A program made the translations under genes and the position numbers. DNA of 64,000 nt from Solibacillus sp. FSL H8-0538 (GTDB lineage Bacteria; Bacillota; Bacilli; Bacillales_A; Planococcaceae), in the NCBI RefSeq assembly GCF_038003525.1, contig NZ_JBBOPI010000002.1, positions 124,001 to 188,000 of the forward strand. Reading direction: 5' to 3'. The notes beneath the pieces are model-generated. The model was not told the origin of the DNA, ran no database searches, and was given only the letters and a program-made list of their open reading frames with translations. How positions within the stretch are numbered: the stretch's first letter is position 1; every line of letters begins with the position of its first letter. Positions 9,134 through 17,593 of this stretch are shown piece by piece.

Positions 9134-9901
9134 ATGAATCAAGAAACGTTCGAAAAAAACTATACAATGTCGTCGCTACACAAAGCGATTAAAGTATTAA
9201 AAGCTTTTACGAAAGAAGAACCAAGCTTTTCTTTAACCGAGTTAAGTAAAAAAACAGGCATTAGTATTTCCAGTTTACAGCGCTTCGTTTCTACCTTTGT
9301 GCATGAAGGATTTCTGCATAAAGATGAACGTACGAAACGCTACCAACTAGGCCATTCGCTCCTGTACTTAGGGAATTTAGTCAAGCAAGAGTCTAGTCTT
9401 ATTCTTGTCGCCGAGCCTATTTTAAAAAACCTGAACGACGAAATGGGCGAAAGTGTTTCGATGAGTATTTTAGATGGCGTAGAAAGACGCTGTATTCTAA
9501 ACTATGATTCCACCTATCCGCTATCAACAAAAATGTATGTTGGGGACACCTCTCCCCTTTATGCCGGTGCTTCTTCTAAAACATTGCTCGCATTTATGCC
9601 CAATGTTTTAGAATATGTAGACAATATAGCGCTTGAACCCATCACAGAGAAGACGGTTCTTTCAAAAGAGCAGCTACTCGAGGAATTACAGCAAATTCGT
9701 TCACAAGGTTATGGGAAAAGTAGTAGTGAGCGTGTACGCGGGGCATGCTCGGTGACAGCACCGATTTTAAATGCTTCTCATCAAATCCTTGCTTCGGTGA
9801 CGATGGTCATTCCAGAAGTACGATACAGTGATTATGAGGAACAACGATTAATTGAAAAAATTACAAAAGCCGCATCTGACATTGAAAAACAACTGTATTA
9901 A
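9134..9901 (+). CDS. IclR family transcriptional regulator
   Basis: 255 residues with an N-terminal winged helix (about 15-75: KAIKVLKAF, LTELSKKTGISISSLQRFVSTF, GFLHKDERTKRYQLG) and a C-terminal IclR effector domain (VAEPILKNLNDEMGESVSMSILDG, SYGKSSSER-like GYGKSSSERVRGACSVTAPI). AGGTGACGAG lies just upstream of ATG 9134. It follows the acyl-CoA cluster in the same direction and is likely its local regulator; effector unknown. The structured leader upstream gives its transcript a 5' region separate from the CoA-transferase. Confidence 0.93.
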   Translation: MNQETFEKNYTMSSLHKAIKVLKAFTKEEPSFSLTELSKKTGISISSLQRFVSTFVHEGFLHKDERTKRYQLGHSLLYLGNLVKQESSLILVAEPILKNLNDEMGESVSMSILDGVERRCILNYDSTYPLSTKMYVGDTSPLYAGASSKTLLAFMPNVLEYVDNIALEPITEKTVLSKEQLLEELQQIRSQGYGKSSSERVRGACSVTAPILNASHQILASVTMVIPEVRYSDYEEQRLIEKITKAASDIEKQLY

Positions 9902-10004
9902 TGAAGCAATCCCTTCGTTCATGATGGAGCGCACTGAAACATTTATGTTATTAAATTCAGTATCTTTCAAAGTACTTCAGGTATGAGACTGGCTTAGCGA
10001 AAGC

Positions 10005-10049
10005 AAATACAGCACAATTCTCTTATGTGAGAATCTGTGCTGTATTTTT
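10005..10049 (+). terminator. Terminator downstream of IclR gene
   Basis: Twelve-base arms AAATACAGCACA / TGTGCTGTATTT with extra pairing (ATTCTC/GAGAAT) inside, followed by T-rich sequence. It lies about 100 bases after the IclR stop. Confidence 0.8.
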
Positions 10050-10052
10050 AAA

Positions 10053-10157
10053 GGACTTGACATGGAGCCTCTGTCGGCATGATCAAACATGAAAAGCTGA
10101 AGCCGTTGTTTCGTATGGCAAACAAGCCTATCGTACCCACCCGTCCATGTAAAGTCC
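10053..10157. repeat. 105-bp element with 14-bp terminal inverted arms
   Basis: The ends GGACTTGACATGGA and TCCATGTAAAGTCC match as an inverted repeat in 13 of 14 positions. Inside are TTGTTT...AAACAA and CATG...CATG hairpins. No gene with a ribosome site covers it. It could be a MITE-like repeat or a structured RNA. Confidence 0.45.
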
Positions 10158-10307
10158 AAACATTGTGTACGTTAAATACTATAAATAATGAATGTCGATA
10201 ATGTTTCCGTAAAGATAAAATTTAGCCATTCTTAGTATCTTAAAATACGATGAAAAAACATACTGTAGATAAGCACAACGATTGCTAACTGGCAACCTTA
10301 TTATGTT

Positions 10308-10430
10308 TTAAACGACTTTAGTGTTACTTACCACTTCTTCTAATGTCCATTTTTTAAATTTGGAAAATTTCTTATCATCGTTGGTTCTTTCGGTTACATG
10401 ATACATTGTAGGTTGACCGAACAACTGAAA
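10308..10430 (-). pseudogene. C-terminal gene remnant, unrecognised
   Basis: The minus strand reads FGQPTMYHVTERTNDDKKFS followed by KFKKWTLEEVVSNTKVV and a stop. This is coding-like composition without a start or ribosome site. The family was not recognised. It is the tail of a lost gene between the IclR terminator and the terminator at 10429. Confidence 0.4.
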
Positions 10431-10477
10431 AAGGCAGTAACGATAAAGGATAACCCCCCCTGTCATTACTGCCTTTT
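10429..10477 (-). terminator. Terminator of the two-repeat secreted protein gene
   Basis: Perfect 12-base arms AAAAGGCAGTAA / TTACTGCCTTTT, with a T run on the minus strand, about 100 bases after the stop of the gene at 10583-10975. Confidence 0.75.
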
Positions 10478-10582
10478 AAATATTGCATATAAAAGAACGT
10501 TTTTTACTTTCTAACAACAGAGCTGTTTCAAAAGATCCCCCTTAACAGAAGTTAACTTTTGTGACACTCCAGTTCCTATAAA

Positions 10583-10975
10583 TTACTTATTGTTTGTTTC
10601 TACTTGCTTGGCCTCTGTTAACTCAGCAGCTTTTGTCAGCTTTCCTTCTTTTTCAAGCTGAGCAATCAGTTCATCTAACGTGACCCCTTTCTCTTTAGCC
10701 ATTTCTTCTAAGTTGACCGGTTCACTGGATGTTGAGTCTTGCGCTGTTTCGGTACTCGAAGTTGGTTCAGCAACTTCTGTTAGCTTTTCTTCTTTTTCAA
10801 GCTGAACAATTAGTTCATCTAACGGGACCCCTTTTTCTTTAGCCATTTCTTCTAAGTTGACCGATTCACTTGATTTCGTAGATTCCCACATGTCGTTGTT
10901 GCTCGCAGCCAATACCGAACCTGCAACAACAGATAACCCTAGTGTAAATGTAGCAATTGTTAATATTTTCTTCAT
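10583..10975 (-). CDS. Small secreted protein with two internal repeats
   Basis: 130 residues with a clear signal peptide (MKKILTIATFTLGLSVVAGSVLAA, cleavage near 24). Two near-identical modules of about 32 residues follow, each built on VNLEEMAKEKGV-x-LDELI-x-QLEKE-x-KLT and separated by a Ser/Thr-rich linker. Each module looks like a short helical pair. No known domain was recognised. GGGAGG precedes the ATG. The module duplication also shows in the DNA. The function is unknown; an exported helical repeat protein is all the sequence supports. Confidence 0.8.
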   Translation of the reverse strand: MKKILTIATFTLGLSVVAGSVLAASNNDMWESTKSSESVNLEEMAKEKGVPLDELIVQLEKEEKLTEVAEPTSSTETAQDSTSSEPVNLEEMAKEKGVTLDELIAQLEKEGKLTKAAELTEAKQVETNNK

Positions 10976-11065
10976 AATAAATTCCTCCCATCTATTTTGA
11001 TGTTACTAGCATATAACAATTTGTGTTAAATCCTTGTTAAGAGAAATTCTTCTTAAAAATTTGCA

Positions 11066-11112
11066 AAAAAAAGGCTTTGAATAACCCGTTTCAACAGCCA
11101 TTCAAACCCTTT
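11066..11112 (-). terminator. Terminator behind histidine kinase remnant
   Basis: TTTGAAT / ATTCAAA arms extended by flanking pairs, followed on the minus strand by an uninterrupted T run (8 bases). Confidence 0.65.
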
Positions 11113-11283
11113 TTCATTTTCTTTTTTATTTTACCAAGTGTAATTTCGAAATAAGTACCGCCGTGTTCATTATCCGTAACGACGCTGTTTCCGTTGTACT
11201 TTGGTTAGGATCCTTTGCACAATGGAAAGTCCCAAGCCTGAGCCCCCCAATTCACGAGAGCGTGATTTATCCACTCTGTAAAA
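11085..11283 (-). pseudogene. Sensor histidine kinase, C-terminal remnant
   Basis: The minus strand encodes [20 protein letters not shown] then IVQRI, the G1/G2 ATP-binding boxes of a HATPase domain. After a frameshift near 11195-11205 it reads [20 protein letters not shown], the usual kinase C-terminus. Everything upstream of the G box is missing and replaced by a palindromic repeat (11301-11345). The partner response regulator is absent, so this is a dead fragment. Confidence 0.75.
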
Positions 11284-11516
11284 CAGGAAAACCCCAGCTC
11301 TACTCGATTAAATGGCCCGATTGTTGAACACAAGATAAACAACACTCTTCTACTATCCTGCAACGTTAACTCAATAAGAAATGATTGTTTAGACAACAGA
11401 TGCAAAAACCATTTTCTTGTTTGTTCAAAGGTTCTATATTCCAGAAAGAAATCATTATAGGGTTCAATTTAGTCTTCAACTAATCTGCGTCGTTCGTAAA
11501 AAAGCCAAACAAAAAA

Positions 11517-11548
11517 GAGCGTTAATCCTTCTCTTAGATTAACGCTCT
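11517..11548 (-). terminator. Terminator
   Basis: Perfect 12-base arms AGAGCGTTAATC / GATTAACGCTCT, followed on the minus strand by TTTTTT. It ends whatever transcript crosses the fragments at 11609-11944. Confidence 0.8.
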
Positions 11549-11608
11549 CCGTTAGCCATCCATGAAGTACAAAATCAACACTTCATCACAAATTGCCTAC
11601 TCAAAAAA

Positions 11609-11749
11609 CTAGTTGAAATTCATGATTTGTTTGAATAGAAATAGCTCAAATAATGCAGGAACCGTTAATGCTAGAACAAGACTGATGACTGCAAAAAATT
11701 TCGATTGTGTTATTAGACGGGCATCTCCATGTTTTAGGTGTTCGAAGTA
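11609..11749 (-). pseudogene. Membrane protein, C-terminal remnant
   Basis: The frame HLKHGDARLITQSKFFAVIS, continued by a hydrophobic stretch and ending KQIMNFN-stop, has one convincing membrane segment but no start or ribosome site. It directly follows the stop of the dihydrolipoamide dehydrogenase fusion fragment. Family not recognised. Confidence 0.4.
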
Positions 11750-11752
11750 TGT

Positions 11753-11944
11753 TCATTTCACAACATGAGTTGGCCTTCCTATCATTAACTTAGCGGCTTC
11801 CATTGTAGTCTCACAGAAAGTATTGGCCGCATGGATTGTTAATGCGATGTCTTCTGCCGTCATCCCCGCTTCGATCGCAAGACCCACTTCAGCGATCATA
11901 TCCGATGCACCAGCACCTATCACTAGCGTATCAATATACTTCAT
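11753..11944 (-). pseudogene. Dihydrolipoamide dehydrogenase reduced to joined N- and C-terminal pieces
   Basis: The frame starts [12 protein letters not shown], the FAD-binding N-terminus of pyridine-nucleotide disulfide reductases, and continues without a frameshift as [20 protein letters not shown], ending in a near-C-terminal dimerisation segment ([20 protein letters not shown]). Roughly 390 central residues of a normal enzyme are gone, including both redox cysteines and most cofactor sites, so it cannot be active. AGAGGG lies upstream of ATG 11944. The gene overlaps the end of the upstream hydrolase gene. Confidence 0.8.
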
Positions 11945-12806
11945 CGACGTTATCCCTCTCATTGCTTAATATAAAATGAAAAACGTACGCCCAAAAATAT
12001 TTATCTTTCACACAATTATGGTGACCTTTTGTTGCAACTTTGATTACTTGTTTAAAATTGCTATCGGTTAATAGGACATCCACATTTGAAATCGGCACTT
12101 TTTTATCCTGAATCGAGTGGATGGCCACCGCTGGGGACTGTTGGTTTTTTAAAATTTTTTCTAGGTTCCATTCTCTTCTCGCTTTAAAAAAAACACCCCC
12201 TCGTACTAAAAACCAACTGACAAATAGCCAGCCAAAAGGAATATAGGGTAGTGTTACTTTTTCAGCCATGGATTTGCTAATACTTTTTAACGAGGTAGGC
12301 ATTGAGTCGGTAATAAGTGCCTGTATCCTGCCATCTGTGGCATTCACAATACTTGCAGCGATCCCGCCCATTGAATGCCCTAACACAAAGATTGCATTAC
12401 GATTAACATCTCGCCTCTCCCTCACATAATCAATCGTTGCTGTGATACTTTGGACAAACGATTCAATGCTCACTTGTTTTTGAGTGGACTTACTTTGCCC
12501 ATGACCAAGTACATCCACAAGTATTACGTCATAACCATTAGCGACTAAGGGATCGGCATATCGTACCATGTCGGATTTATTTGAGCCCCAGCCATGTACC
12601 AGTAAAAAGCAACCTCTTGCCCGCTCACTTTTCATAAGCCACCCTCGAATTGTTCCATTCCCCAGCTCCATTTCAATGTTTTCATACGTCGAATTCGGGA
12701 ACTTTTTTTCCTCTTTCCGTTTCGGTGTAAAAATATAAAGAATGATATAGCGCCTCAAAAATAAAGTGATGGCTATAAAAGCAATGAATAATAAATAGGT
12801 CATCAT
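11931..12806 (-). CDS. Membrane-anchored alpha/beta hydrolase
   Basis: 291 residues starting at ATG 12806 behind AAGGGGGG. An N-terminal membrane helix (about 3-20) is followed by an alpha/beta hydrolase domain: oxyanion loop [12 protein letters not shown], nucleophile elbow VLGHSMGG (Ser), acid in the [12 protein letters not shown] segment and His in TKGHHNCV near the C-terminus. The active site probably faces the cytoplasm or membrane surface. Substrate unknown. The gene follows the TetR regulator and its terminator, and the gap carries a copy of the putative TetR operator (12822-12845), so it is likely the TetR target. Confidence 0.88.
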   Translation of the reverse strand: MMTYLLFIAFIAITLFLRRYIILYIFTPKRKEEKKFPNSTYENIEMELGNGTIRGWLMKSERARGCFLLVHGWGSNKSDMVRYADPLVANGYDVILVDVLGHGQSKSTQKQVSIESFVQSITATIDYVRERRDVNRNAIFVLGHSMGGIAASIVNATDGRIQALITDSMPTSLKSISKSMAEKVTLPYIPFGWLFVSWFLVRGGVFFKARREWNLEKILKNQQSPAVAIHSIQDKKVPISNVDVLLTDSNFKQVIKVATKGHHNCVKDKYFWAYVFHFILSNERDNVDEVY

Positions 12807-12821
12807 AATTCCCCCCCTTAA

Positions 12822-12845
12822 GAAAGATACCAAACAGTCTCTTTT
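12822..12845 (-). promoter_or_regulatory. Putative TetR operator, hydrolase copy
   Basis: On the minus strand AAAAGAGACTG-TTT-GGTATCTTTC matches 18-19 of 24 positions of the site at the TetR promoter (13479-13502) and keeps the same inverted symmetry. It lies 16 bases upstream of the hydrolase start. Confidence 0.6.
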
Positions 12846-12849
12846 TGAT

Positions 12850-12868
12850 TGTAAAAAAAACGGCATTA
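12850..12868 (-). terminator. Terminator overlapping the TetR stop codon
   Basis: On the minus strand CGGC-GTTAAT-GCCG is followed by eight T. The TAA stop of the regulator lies in the loop. Confidence 0.75.
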
Positions 12869-13468
12869 ACGCCGCTCCGTAGCCATCATTGAAATATGTT
12901 GCCTCAAATTATTTATGATGATCTTCGTTAAGTGTCCATCTTTCTTTAATCGGTCTAATACGAGTCCACCTTCAAGTGTTGACACAATAAATATGGCCGT
13001 GTCGTATGGCTGTACGGACTGCTTCAACTCCTGGAGCAGAATACCATCCTCTATAATGTTATTGATCCACTTCACCATCATATCCATTGCTTCATTAATC
13101 GATGGCAGTAACGCACTCCCGCCTAAATCATCCATTTCTATCGCTGCGTTAAAAATCGGACACCCACCTACTATCGGTTCTCCTTCACTTAACTCTAAAA
13201 AAGCCTCCACAAATGCGATTAATTTGTCCGTTGAATTGTCGTGTTGTGAAACACTCGCCTTTAAATGATTGCGCATGATTTCCGTAGAAAAATGAAAAGA
13301 CTCGACCATCAGCTGCTCTTTATCCTTAAAGTGTCGATAGATCCCCCCTTTTTGAATCTTCGTCTCCTGAATAATGTCACTCATCGATGTTGTCATGTAC
13401 CCTTTTGTGTTAAAAATCGTTGCAGATTTTCGAATAATATTGCGCCTTGTTAATTCACCTTTTTTCAT
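12866..13468 (-). CDS. TetR family transcriptional regulator
   Basis: 200 residues from ATG 13468, placed 6 bases after GGAGGTG; longer frames upstream have no ribosome site. The N-terminal HTH is typical (IIRKSATIFNTKGYMTTSMS, DIIQETKIQKGGIYRHFKDKEQL). The C-terminal domain has PIVGGCPIFNAAIEMDD, the pattern of the YcdC/AcrR-like ligand domain found in many Bacillus TetR proteins. It is autoregulated if the 24-bp palindrome downstream of its -10 box is the operator. The likely target is the membrane hydrolase next in line. Confidence 0.92.
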   Translation of the reverse strand: MKKGELTRRNIIRKSATIFNTKGYMTTSMSDIIQETKIQKGGIYRHFKDKEQLMVESFHFSTEIMRNHLKASVSQHDNSTDKLIAFVEAFLELSEGEPIVGGCPIFNAAIEMDDLGGSALLPSINEAMDMMVKWINNIIEDGILLQELKQSVQPYDTAIFIVSTLEGGLVLDRLKKDGHLTKIIINNLRQHISMMATERR

Positions 13469-13478
13469 GTGCACCTCC

Positions 13479-13531
13479 AAAAGAGACCTTTCAGTCCCTT
13501 TTAATATAATGGAAGTTAGATACAAATACAA
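13479..13531 (-). promoter_or_regulatory. TetR gene promoter with operator
   Basis: Minus-strand -35 TTGTAT (13531-13526), 17-bp spacer and -10 TATATT (13508-13503). Directly downstream lies the palindrome AAAAGGGAC-TGAAAG-GTCTCTTTT (13502-13479), matching 8 of 9 positions between arms, where a repressor would block the start of transcription. Confidence 0.65.
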
Positions 13532-13578
13532 GCGCTTTTTGGCTCAGCACCAAAAATCGGGGATGGCAACTAGAGTAG

Positions 13579-13685
13579 GATTTATGCATCTAAGTATGCT
13601 AGCGCCTCATGATCCAGCATTGTGCATTGGCTATATTCCTTAATTTGGTACTTTTTGTTTTTGATGCAGGTGAGAGAAATAAATT
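13579..13685 (+). pseudogene. Decayed second copy of the hypothetical gene at 57381
   Basis: MHLSMLAPHDPALCIGYIP matches MHLSMLEPHDPGLCIYHIP of the intact gene. The DNA further on (GATGCAGGTGAGAGAAATAA) also matches after an internal deletion. No start, ribosome site or intact C-terminus remains. Confidence 0.65.
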
Positions 13686-13950
13686 GCTCGAGCTGCTGCC
13701 AAACATCCTTTTACGTTTAACTGCTATATTTTCCGTAAGGCATGCTCAAAAAACAGGCTTGTAAAACCGACAAATGGTAGGGGTTTCACGTCTAATTTAT
13801 CTAAAGGGCGCTTTTTGACGCTTACCTATAAAAAAAGCTTTTATATGCCTTTTTCACATCAAAAATTGAATGATTTTATTTTCTCTTTCACTCCGGAAAT
13901 TCTAAAAGAGACTTCAACCACCTCGATTTTTTCAAACGGTCGATTTCGAC

Positions 13951-14026
13951 ATACGACATATTTTTAAATATGTTCCACTTTAGGTCTTAAGTCCCTGTTT
14001 TTCGCTTATTTATATGTAAGTCGTAT
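13951..14026. repeat. ATACGAC palindromic element, copy 1
   Basis: ATACGACATAT at 13951-13961 pairs with a TAAGTCGTAT end at 14017-14026. It is related to the better matched copies at 14203 and 58766 but more degenerate. Confidence 0.45.
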
Positions 14027-14202
14027 ATCAATTTTGACAAATCAGCTTTTTAACGATTGAAAGATATTCTATAGAAAAATATGTTGTTCAGTATTTAAAC
14101 AAATTCGACCTCGCGATTTTGATCTACTTAGAATTCATGCGAATGTTTTGCAAGAACAGGTTTTGGTGCAGCGCTCAAAAAGTAGCTACCACACTTTATC
14201 CA

Positions 14203-14301
14203 ATCACCAAATTTGTGATACGGCTTACCCAAAAATAAGTACGATAGCGATCAACTACAGCCGAATGACGCTTTTTTACAAATAAGCCGTTTATCGATTT
14301 G
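14203..14301. repeat. ATACGAC palindromic element, copy 2
   Basis: GATACGGCTTA (14217-14227) pairs with TAAGCCG (14283-14289). It aligns over about 99 bases with the copy at 58766-58864. The pair GGC/GCC here is GAC/GTC in that copy, a compensatory change. Confidence 0.55.
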
Positions 14302-14454
14302 GAAAATTGTTATGTTTGCGAATTTAAACAACGATGTGAATAATTTAGGTTAAGTTAAATAAAGTAATTGGTTAACATATTTCTAAATTCCTATGCTAGA
14401 ATAATCTATAGATAGAAAGGTATTCCAAAAATAATAATAAGGGGTTTTATTTTT

Positions 14455-16140
14455 ATGTCTATTAGAAAAAAATTATACTTAGGATTCGGTAGTATTATCC
14501 TATTTTTGCTCATGAGTTCTACCATTGCATTCATTCAACTAAATAAGGTTGATGACAAGTACTCATTTGCAATAGAGGACAGGGTCTATAAGCTTTTACA
14601 AGTCGATGCCATCTTAAACGCATCTTCTTTACAAGGTCTTTACATTCGTTCCTATATCCTTGAGCCAAGCGATGAAACCCTTAAAAATCTAGTTACACAG
14701 GAAACACTTGTGAAAGAAAAATCTGCAGAACTCGAAAAATTATTTACAAGTCCTGAAATGCAAAAACAACTTCAAAATTTAAAAGAAAGCCAAGTAAAAT
14801 TTGAACAGGCTGCAAAAGAAATAATCGATACATATAACCCGGAGGATATCCAGTCTTCTATTGTAATACTACCAGCAAAGGTGCGCCCTGCTAACGAAGG
14901 CATTCAACAAGCAGTGCAAGCGATTGCTGATTATCAAAAGGCTGAGGTGGAAAAAACCAACGTAGAAGCCACTAAAATTGCACGTACAAGTTCACTAATC
15001 ATTCTGGTGATTGCGATACTTTCCACAATTCTTGCCCTTCTCATTTCACTATTTATCACTCGTTTAATTACTGTACCTGTCAATACATTAGCTGCTGCAG
15101 CTAAAGTAATTGCTGAAGGTGATTTAAGTCGAGACGACATAAATGTGCGAACAAAAGATGAGATTGGCACATTAGCCAATTCATTTAATGAAATGAAAAG
15201 AAATTTACATTCCCTTATTAATAATGTTGCTGCGAATGTAGAGCAGACAACGGCCGCTGCCGAACAATTAGCTGCCAGTACAGATCAAGTAGCTATCTCT
15301 TCCAATGAAGTAGCGAATCGAACAGAGGCAACATCCGAAGGTGCTAATCAATCGGCTACTACTGGACGAGAAAGTGCTACTGCTATGGATGAAACTGCCC
15401 ACGGGGTACAACGAATTGCTGAAGCAACACAGCTACTTAATTCAAAAGCTTTAGATACACAAGTGATTGCAAATGAAGGTGAAAAAACATTACAGACCGC
15501 AGAAAACCAGATGGCTGTTATTCAACAATCTTCTCATGAGACAAGTGAGCGTATTAAACAACTAAGTGCACAATCTGCGGAAATTGAAAATATTACAAAA
15601 GTCATTACAGATATTAGTGAGCAAACCAACCTCCTTGCCCTTAATGCAGCTATTGAAGCCGCACGCGCAGGAGAGCATGGAAAGGGCTTTGCTGTCGTTG
15701 CCGATGAGGTTCGTAAGCTTGCAGAAGAATCGAAAGCTTCTGCCAATCAAATTGTTGGGCTAACAACGTCTATTCAACAAGAAACAAACGAAGTAGAAAA
15801 GGCAGTTAGTGTCACTGTGCACAATGTCGAAGAAGGTGTTACCTTTATCCAAAACGCACAAGTCTCATTTGATAGTATTTTGAAGGCGATTCAAGAAATT
15901 ACTTCTCAAATTGAAGATGTATCTGCTTCCACTGAAGAAATTTCGGCAAGTACAGAAGAAGTTGCTGCTTCTGTGAGCGAAATGGCTTCTGCTGCAACGA
16001 CTACCGCACAACAATCCGAAATGATCGCTGCTGCAGTAGAAGAACAAACAGCTACTATTCAAGAAATTAATGCTGTCGCCAAATCTTTAAGCGATGGCGC
16101 AACGACAGTACAAGAGGAAATCAATAAATTTAAAATCTAA
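14455..16140 (+). CDS. Methyl-accepting chemotaxis protein
   Basis: 561 residues in standard receptor order: membrane helix 1 (about 8-28), extracellular four-helix-bundle sensor (30-175), membrane helix 2 (about 178-200), HAMP ([34 protein letters not shown]) and a cytoplasmic signalling coiled coil. The conserved tip is [20 protein letters not shown], followed by [20 protein letters not shown]. Ala/Gln/Glu-rich methylation helices are present. It passes ligand binding to CheA/CheW; the ligand is unknown. It stands alone, with a palindromic element and a terminator following. Confidence 0.95.
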   Translation: MSIRKKLYLGFGSIILFLLMSSTIAFIQLNKVDDKYSFAIEDRVYKLLQVDAILNASSLQGLYIRSYILEPSDETLKNLVTQETLVKEKSAELEKLFTSPEMQKQLQNLKESQVKFEQAAKEIIDTYNPEDIQSSIVILPAKVRPANEGIQQAVQAIADYQKAEVEKTNVEATKIARTSSLIILVIAILSTILALLISLFITRLITVPVNTLAAAAKVIAEGDLSRDDINVRTKDEIGTLANSFNEMKRNLHSLINNVAANVEQTTAAAEQLAASTDQVAISSNEVANRTEATSEGANQSATTGRESATAMDETAHGVQRIAEATQLLNSKALDTQVIANEGEKTLQTAENQMAVIQQSSHETSERIKQLSAQSAEIENITKVITDISEQTNLLALNAAIEAARAGEHGKGFAVVADEVRKLAEESKASANQIVGLTTSIQQETNEVEKAVSVTVHNVEEGVTFIQNAQVSFDSILKAIQEITSQIEDVSASTEEISASTEEVAASVSEMASAATTTAQQSEMIAAAVEEQTATIQEINAVAKSLSDGATTVQEEINKFKI

Positions 16141-16193
16141 CATCAATTGGCCTTTAGCAGCCTTAGGTGGACTACGTGATCACGTTGCCATTG

Positions 16194-16276
16194 ATTAGAA
16201 AGACACATCTCGCCCAATATAGGGGGAGATGATGTCCTTACTTATGTAGATAAGAAAGTTATACTTTCTTATCTAC
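16194..16276. repeat. 83-nt two-hairpin element, copy 1
   Basis: A first hairpin is closed by GACA...TGTC around CATCTC/GAGATG (16202-16235). A second is a perfect 13-bp stem, GTAGATAAGAAAG / CTTTCTTATCTAC (16246-16258 and 16264-16276), with a TTATA loop. An equal-length copy at 58948-59030 keeps both stems through compensatory changes. Confidence 0.75.
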
Positions 16277-16308
16277 TAAATATTCACCTTTCTTATCTGT
16301 TAACACTA

Positions 16309-16347
16309 AATCCTCATCGCCCATTCAACTGGCGATGAGGATTTTTT
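16309..16347 (+). terminator. Strong terminator downstream of the chemotaxis receptor
   Basis: Perfect 13-base arms AATCCTCATCGCC / GGCGATGAGGATT followed by TTTT. Confidence 0.85.
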
Positions 16348-17021
16348 GATAGTTGACTTCTTTCACTTAGGATTACTACATAAGGATCCAGGGGTGTTGA
16401 TTAGGGAAATATTAAAATGTTATTTGTTATGAAGGTTCATCATCATAACATGGGGTTGATATTCATTTCGGCTGGGCGCTCTGATAAGACGCTTTGGGGC
16501 AACAGGATGTAGGTCACGAAGGCCTTGTCACAGAGCGTGACGCTTTTAGCTTTAGTTCATTAAGCCTCGAATTTTTATAATTCACTTATTCTACCATTCG
16601 GACGTTCTCAATGAATGAAAAGTTTCATTAAAACATCTCGGAATCTCTAAAGAAGAACGAACGGAAGCCATTTTTGTGGGCGTTGCTAGTAAAGCCTCCT
16701 CAGCCCTTTTCAAAGGAGTCCATTTCTTAAATGCTTATTAATGGGTGGGGTTAGTCGATTTTTACGATATATACATATACAAATATATGCGTATATCCCT
16801 ATATGCATATACGCGAATGTTTGATTAAGCTAGACTTTTGCTTTGCGATGAAAAAATACATAGAAAAGTATTTTTAATAGTGTGATGTTTAATTTAGTGT
16901 ATCAAGACTCTACTTCACTAGGTATTTTAATTGTGATGTTGCATATGAAAAAGACGTAAAAACCACTAATCCTTCAAAAAAACGCTACTCCCGAAGATCA
17001 AAGACAAGCAGCGGTATTCCT

Positions 17022-17082
17022 GTACTCAGACGATTATTTAGACGAGGTGACGGGTAATCCCCCATCTCAATTCGTCTGAGCG
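17022..17082. repeat. CGCTCAGACG palindrome, copy 1
   Basis: ACTCAGACGA at the left pairs with TCGTCTGAGCG at the right around GAGGTGACGGGTAATCCCCC. Related palindromes are at 21294-21353 and 37960-38024. Confidence 0.5.
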
Positions 17083-17120
17083 CCTCTTTTCTGAATGGTT
17101 TTCAAAGAAATAGTACCCAA

Positions 17121-17152
17121 AGAGTAGAAAAGAATAGAAAAGAATAGAAAAG
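17121..17152 (+). repeat. AGAATAGAAA direct-repeat array
   Basis: Three consecutive 10-bp units (AGAGTAGAAA, AGAATAGAAA, AGAATAGAAA) followed by AGATTGCCGCAGAATAGG. The same array with the same kind of 3' context recurs at 34895-34918 and 61185-61215. Confidence 0.6.
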
Positions 17153-17341
17153 ATTGCCGCAGAATAGGATGGGTAGGCTATGGAACAGACGATTTCTATA
17201 GAGCCCTGGTTTGATTAAACGTTCTTCTTGGCCCCCTTTATTAGCGCATAAAAAAGAATCCCATTTAATGAAGGATCGCTCAAATTGGATTCTTTCGGTG
17301 CGATTTAGTATGCAGTTATTAGAAATATTGTACTATGCTTG

Positions 17342-17593
17342 TTAATGATATTTACATTGAATGATATAGATGTTTTTTTCATCAATGGTATAAACAAGGC
17401 GATCCTTTTCATTAATACGTCTCGACCAATAACCTGCAAAGTCAAAACGTAGCGGCTCTGGCTTACCTATACCTTCGTGCCCATTACGCTGGATATCTTG
17501 GATTAACGAATTAATTCGTTTCACTGTTTTTTTGTCTTCCGTTTGCCAAGCGGTGTATTCTGACCATGCTTGCTCTGAAAAAACAACATTCAT
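17342..17593 (-). CDS. yoeB: YoeB family toxin (mRNA interferase)
   Basis: 83 residues of the RelE/YoeB fold: MNVVFSEQAWSEYTAWQTED, HEGIGKPEPLRFDFAGYWSR, RINEKDRLVYTID, IYIIQCKYH. This toxin binds the ribosome and cleaves mRNA. Catalytic-region residues seen are Glu in the GIGKPEPL segment, Arg in KDRLVY and the near-terminal His. E. coli YoeB ends CRYHY; here the stop follows the His, so the terminal Tyr is missing. The ATG directly follows the antitoxin stop (TAAATG), the normal coupled order. Confidence 0.92.
   Translation of the reverse strand: MNVVFSEQAWSEYTAWQTEDKKTVKRINSLIQDIQRNGHEGIGKPEPLRFDFAGYWSRRINEKDRLVYTIDEKNIYIIQCKYH

Larger units (their letters stand above)
13690..14454. other. 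Long intergenic region with palindromic repeats
   Basis: No credible gene. It holds two copies of an ATACGAC/GTCGTAT-type palindromic element (13951-14026 and about 14203-14301), described separately, and the upstream region of the chemotaxis receptor, whose ribosome site AAGGGG ends 12 bases before ATG 14455. Confidence 0.6.
16348..17341. other. Decayed accessory stretch
   Basis: No intact gene. A coding-like remnant on the plus strand reads LKHLGISKEERTEAIFVGVA and ends FKGVHFLNAY-stop (about 16629-16741; family not recognised). A GC-rich block at 16485-16555 has GTCAC/GTGAC inverted repeats. There is a GCGTATAT...ATATACGC palindrome near 16778-16803, a CGCTCAGACG-type palindrome (17022-17082), an AGAATAGAAA direct-repeat array (17121-17152), and a fragment EQTISIEPWFD (about 17181-17215) of the MerR-like gene found again near 54 kb. 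Confidence 0.5.

Noticed and set aside
16485-16555. Possible structured RNA with GTCAC/GTGAC repeats
   Set aside because: Inverted repeats are short and no second copy in the window supports a conserved fold.
17121-17152. CRISPR array
   Set aside because: The units are 10 bp, directly abutting, with no spacers and no cas genes.
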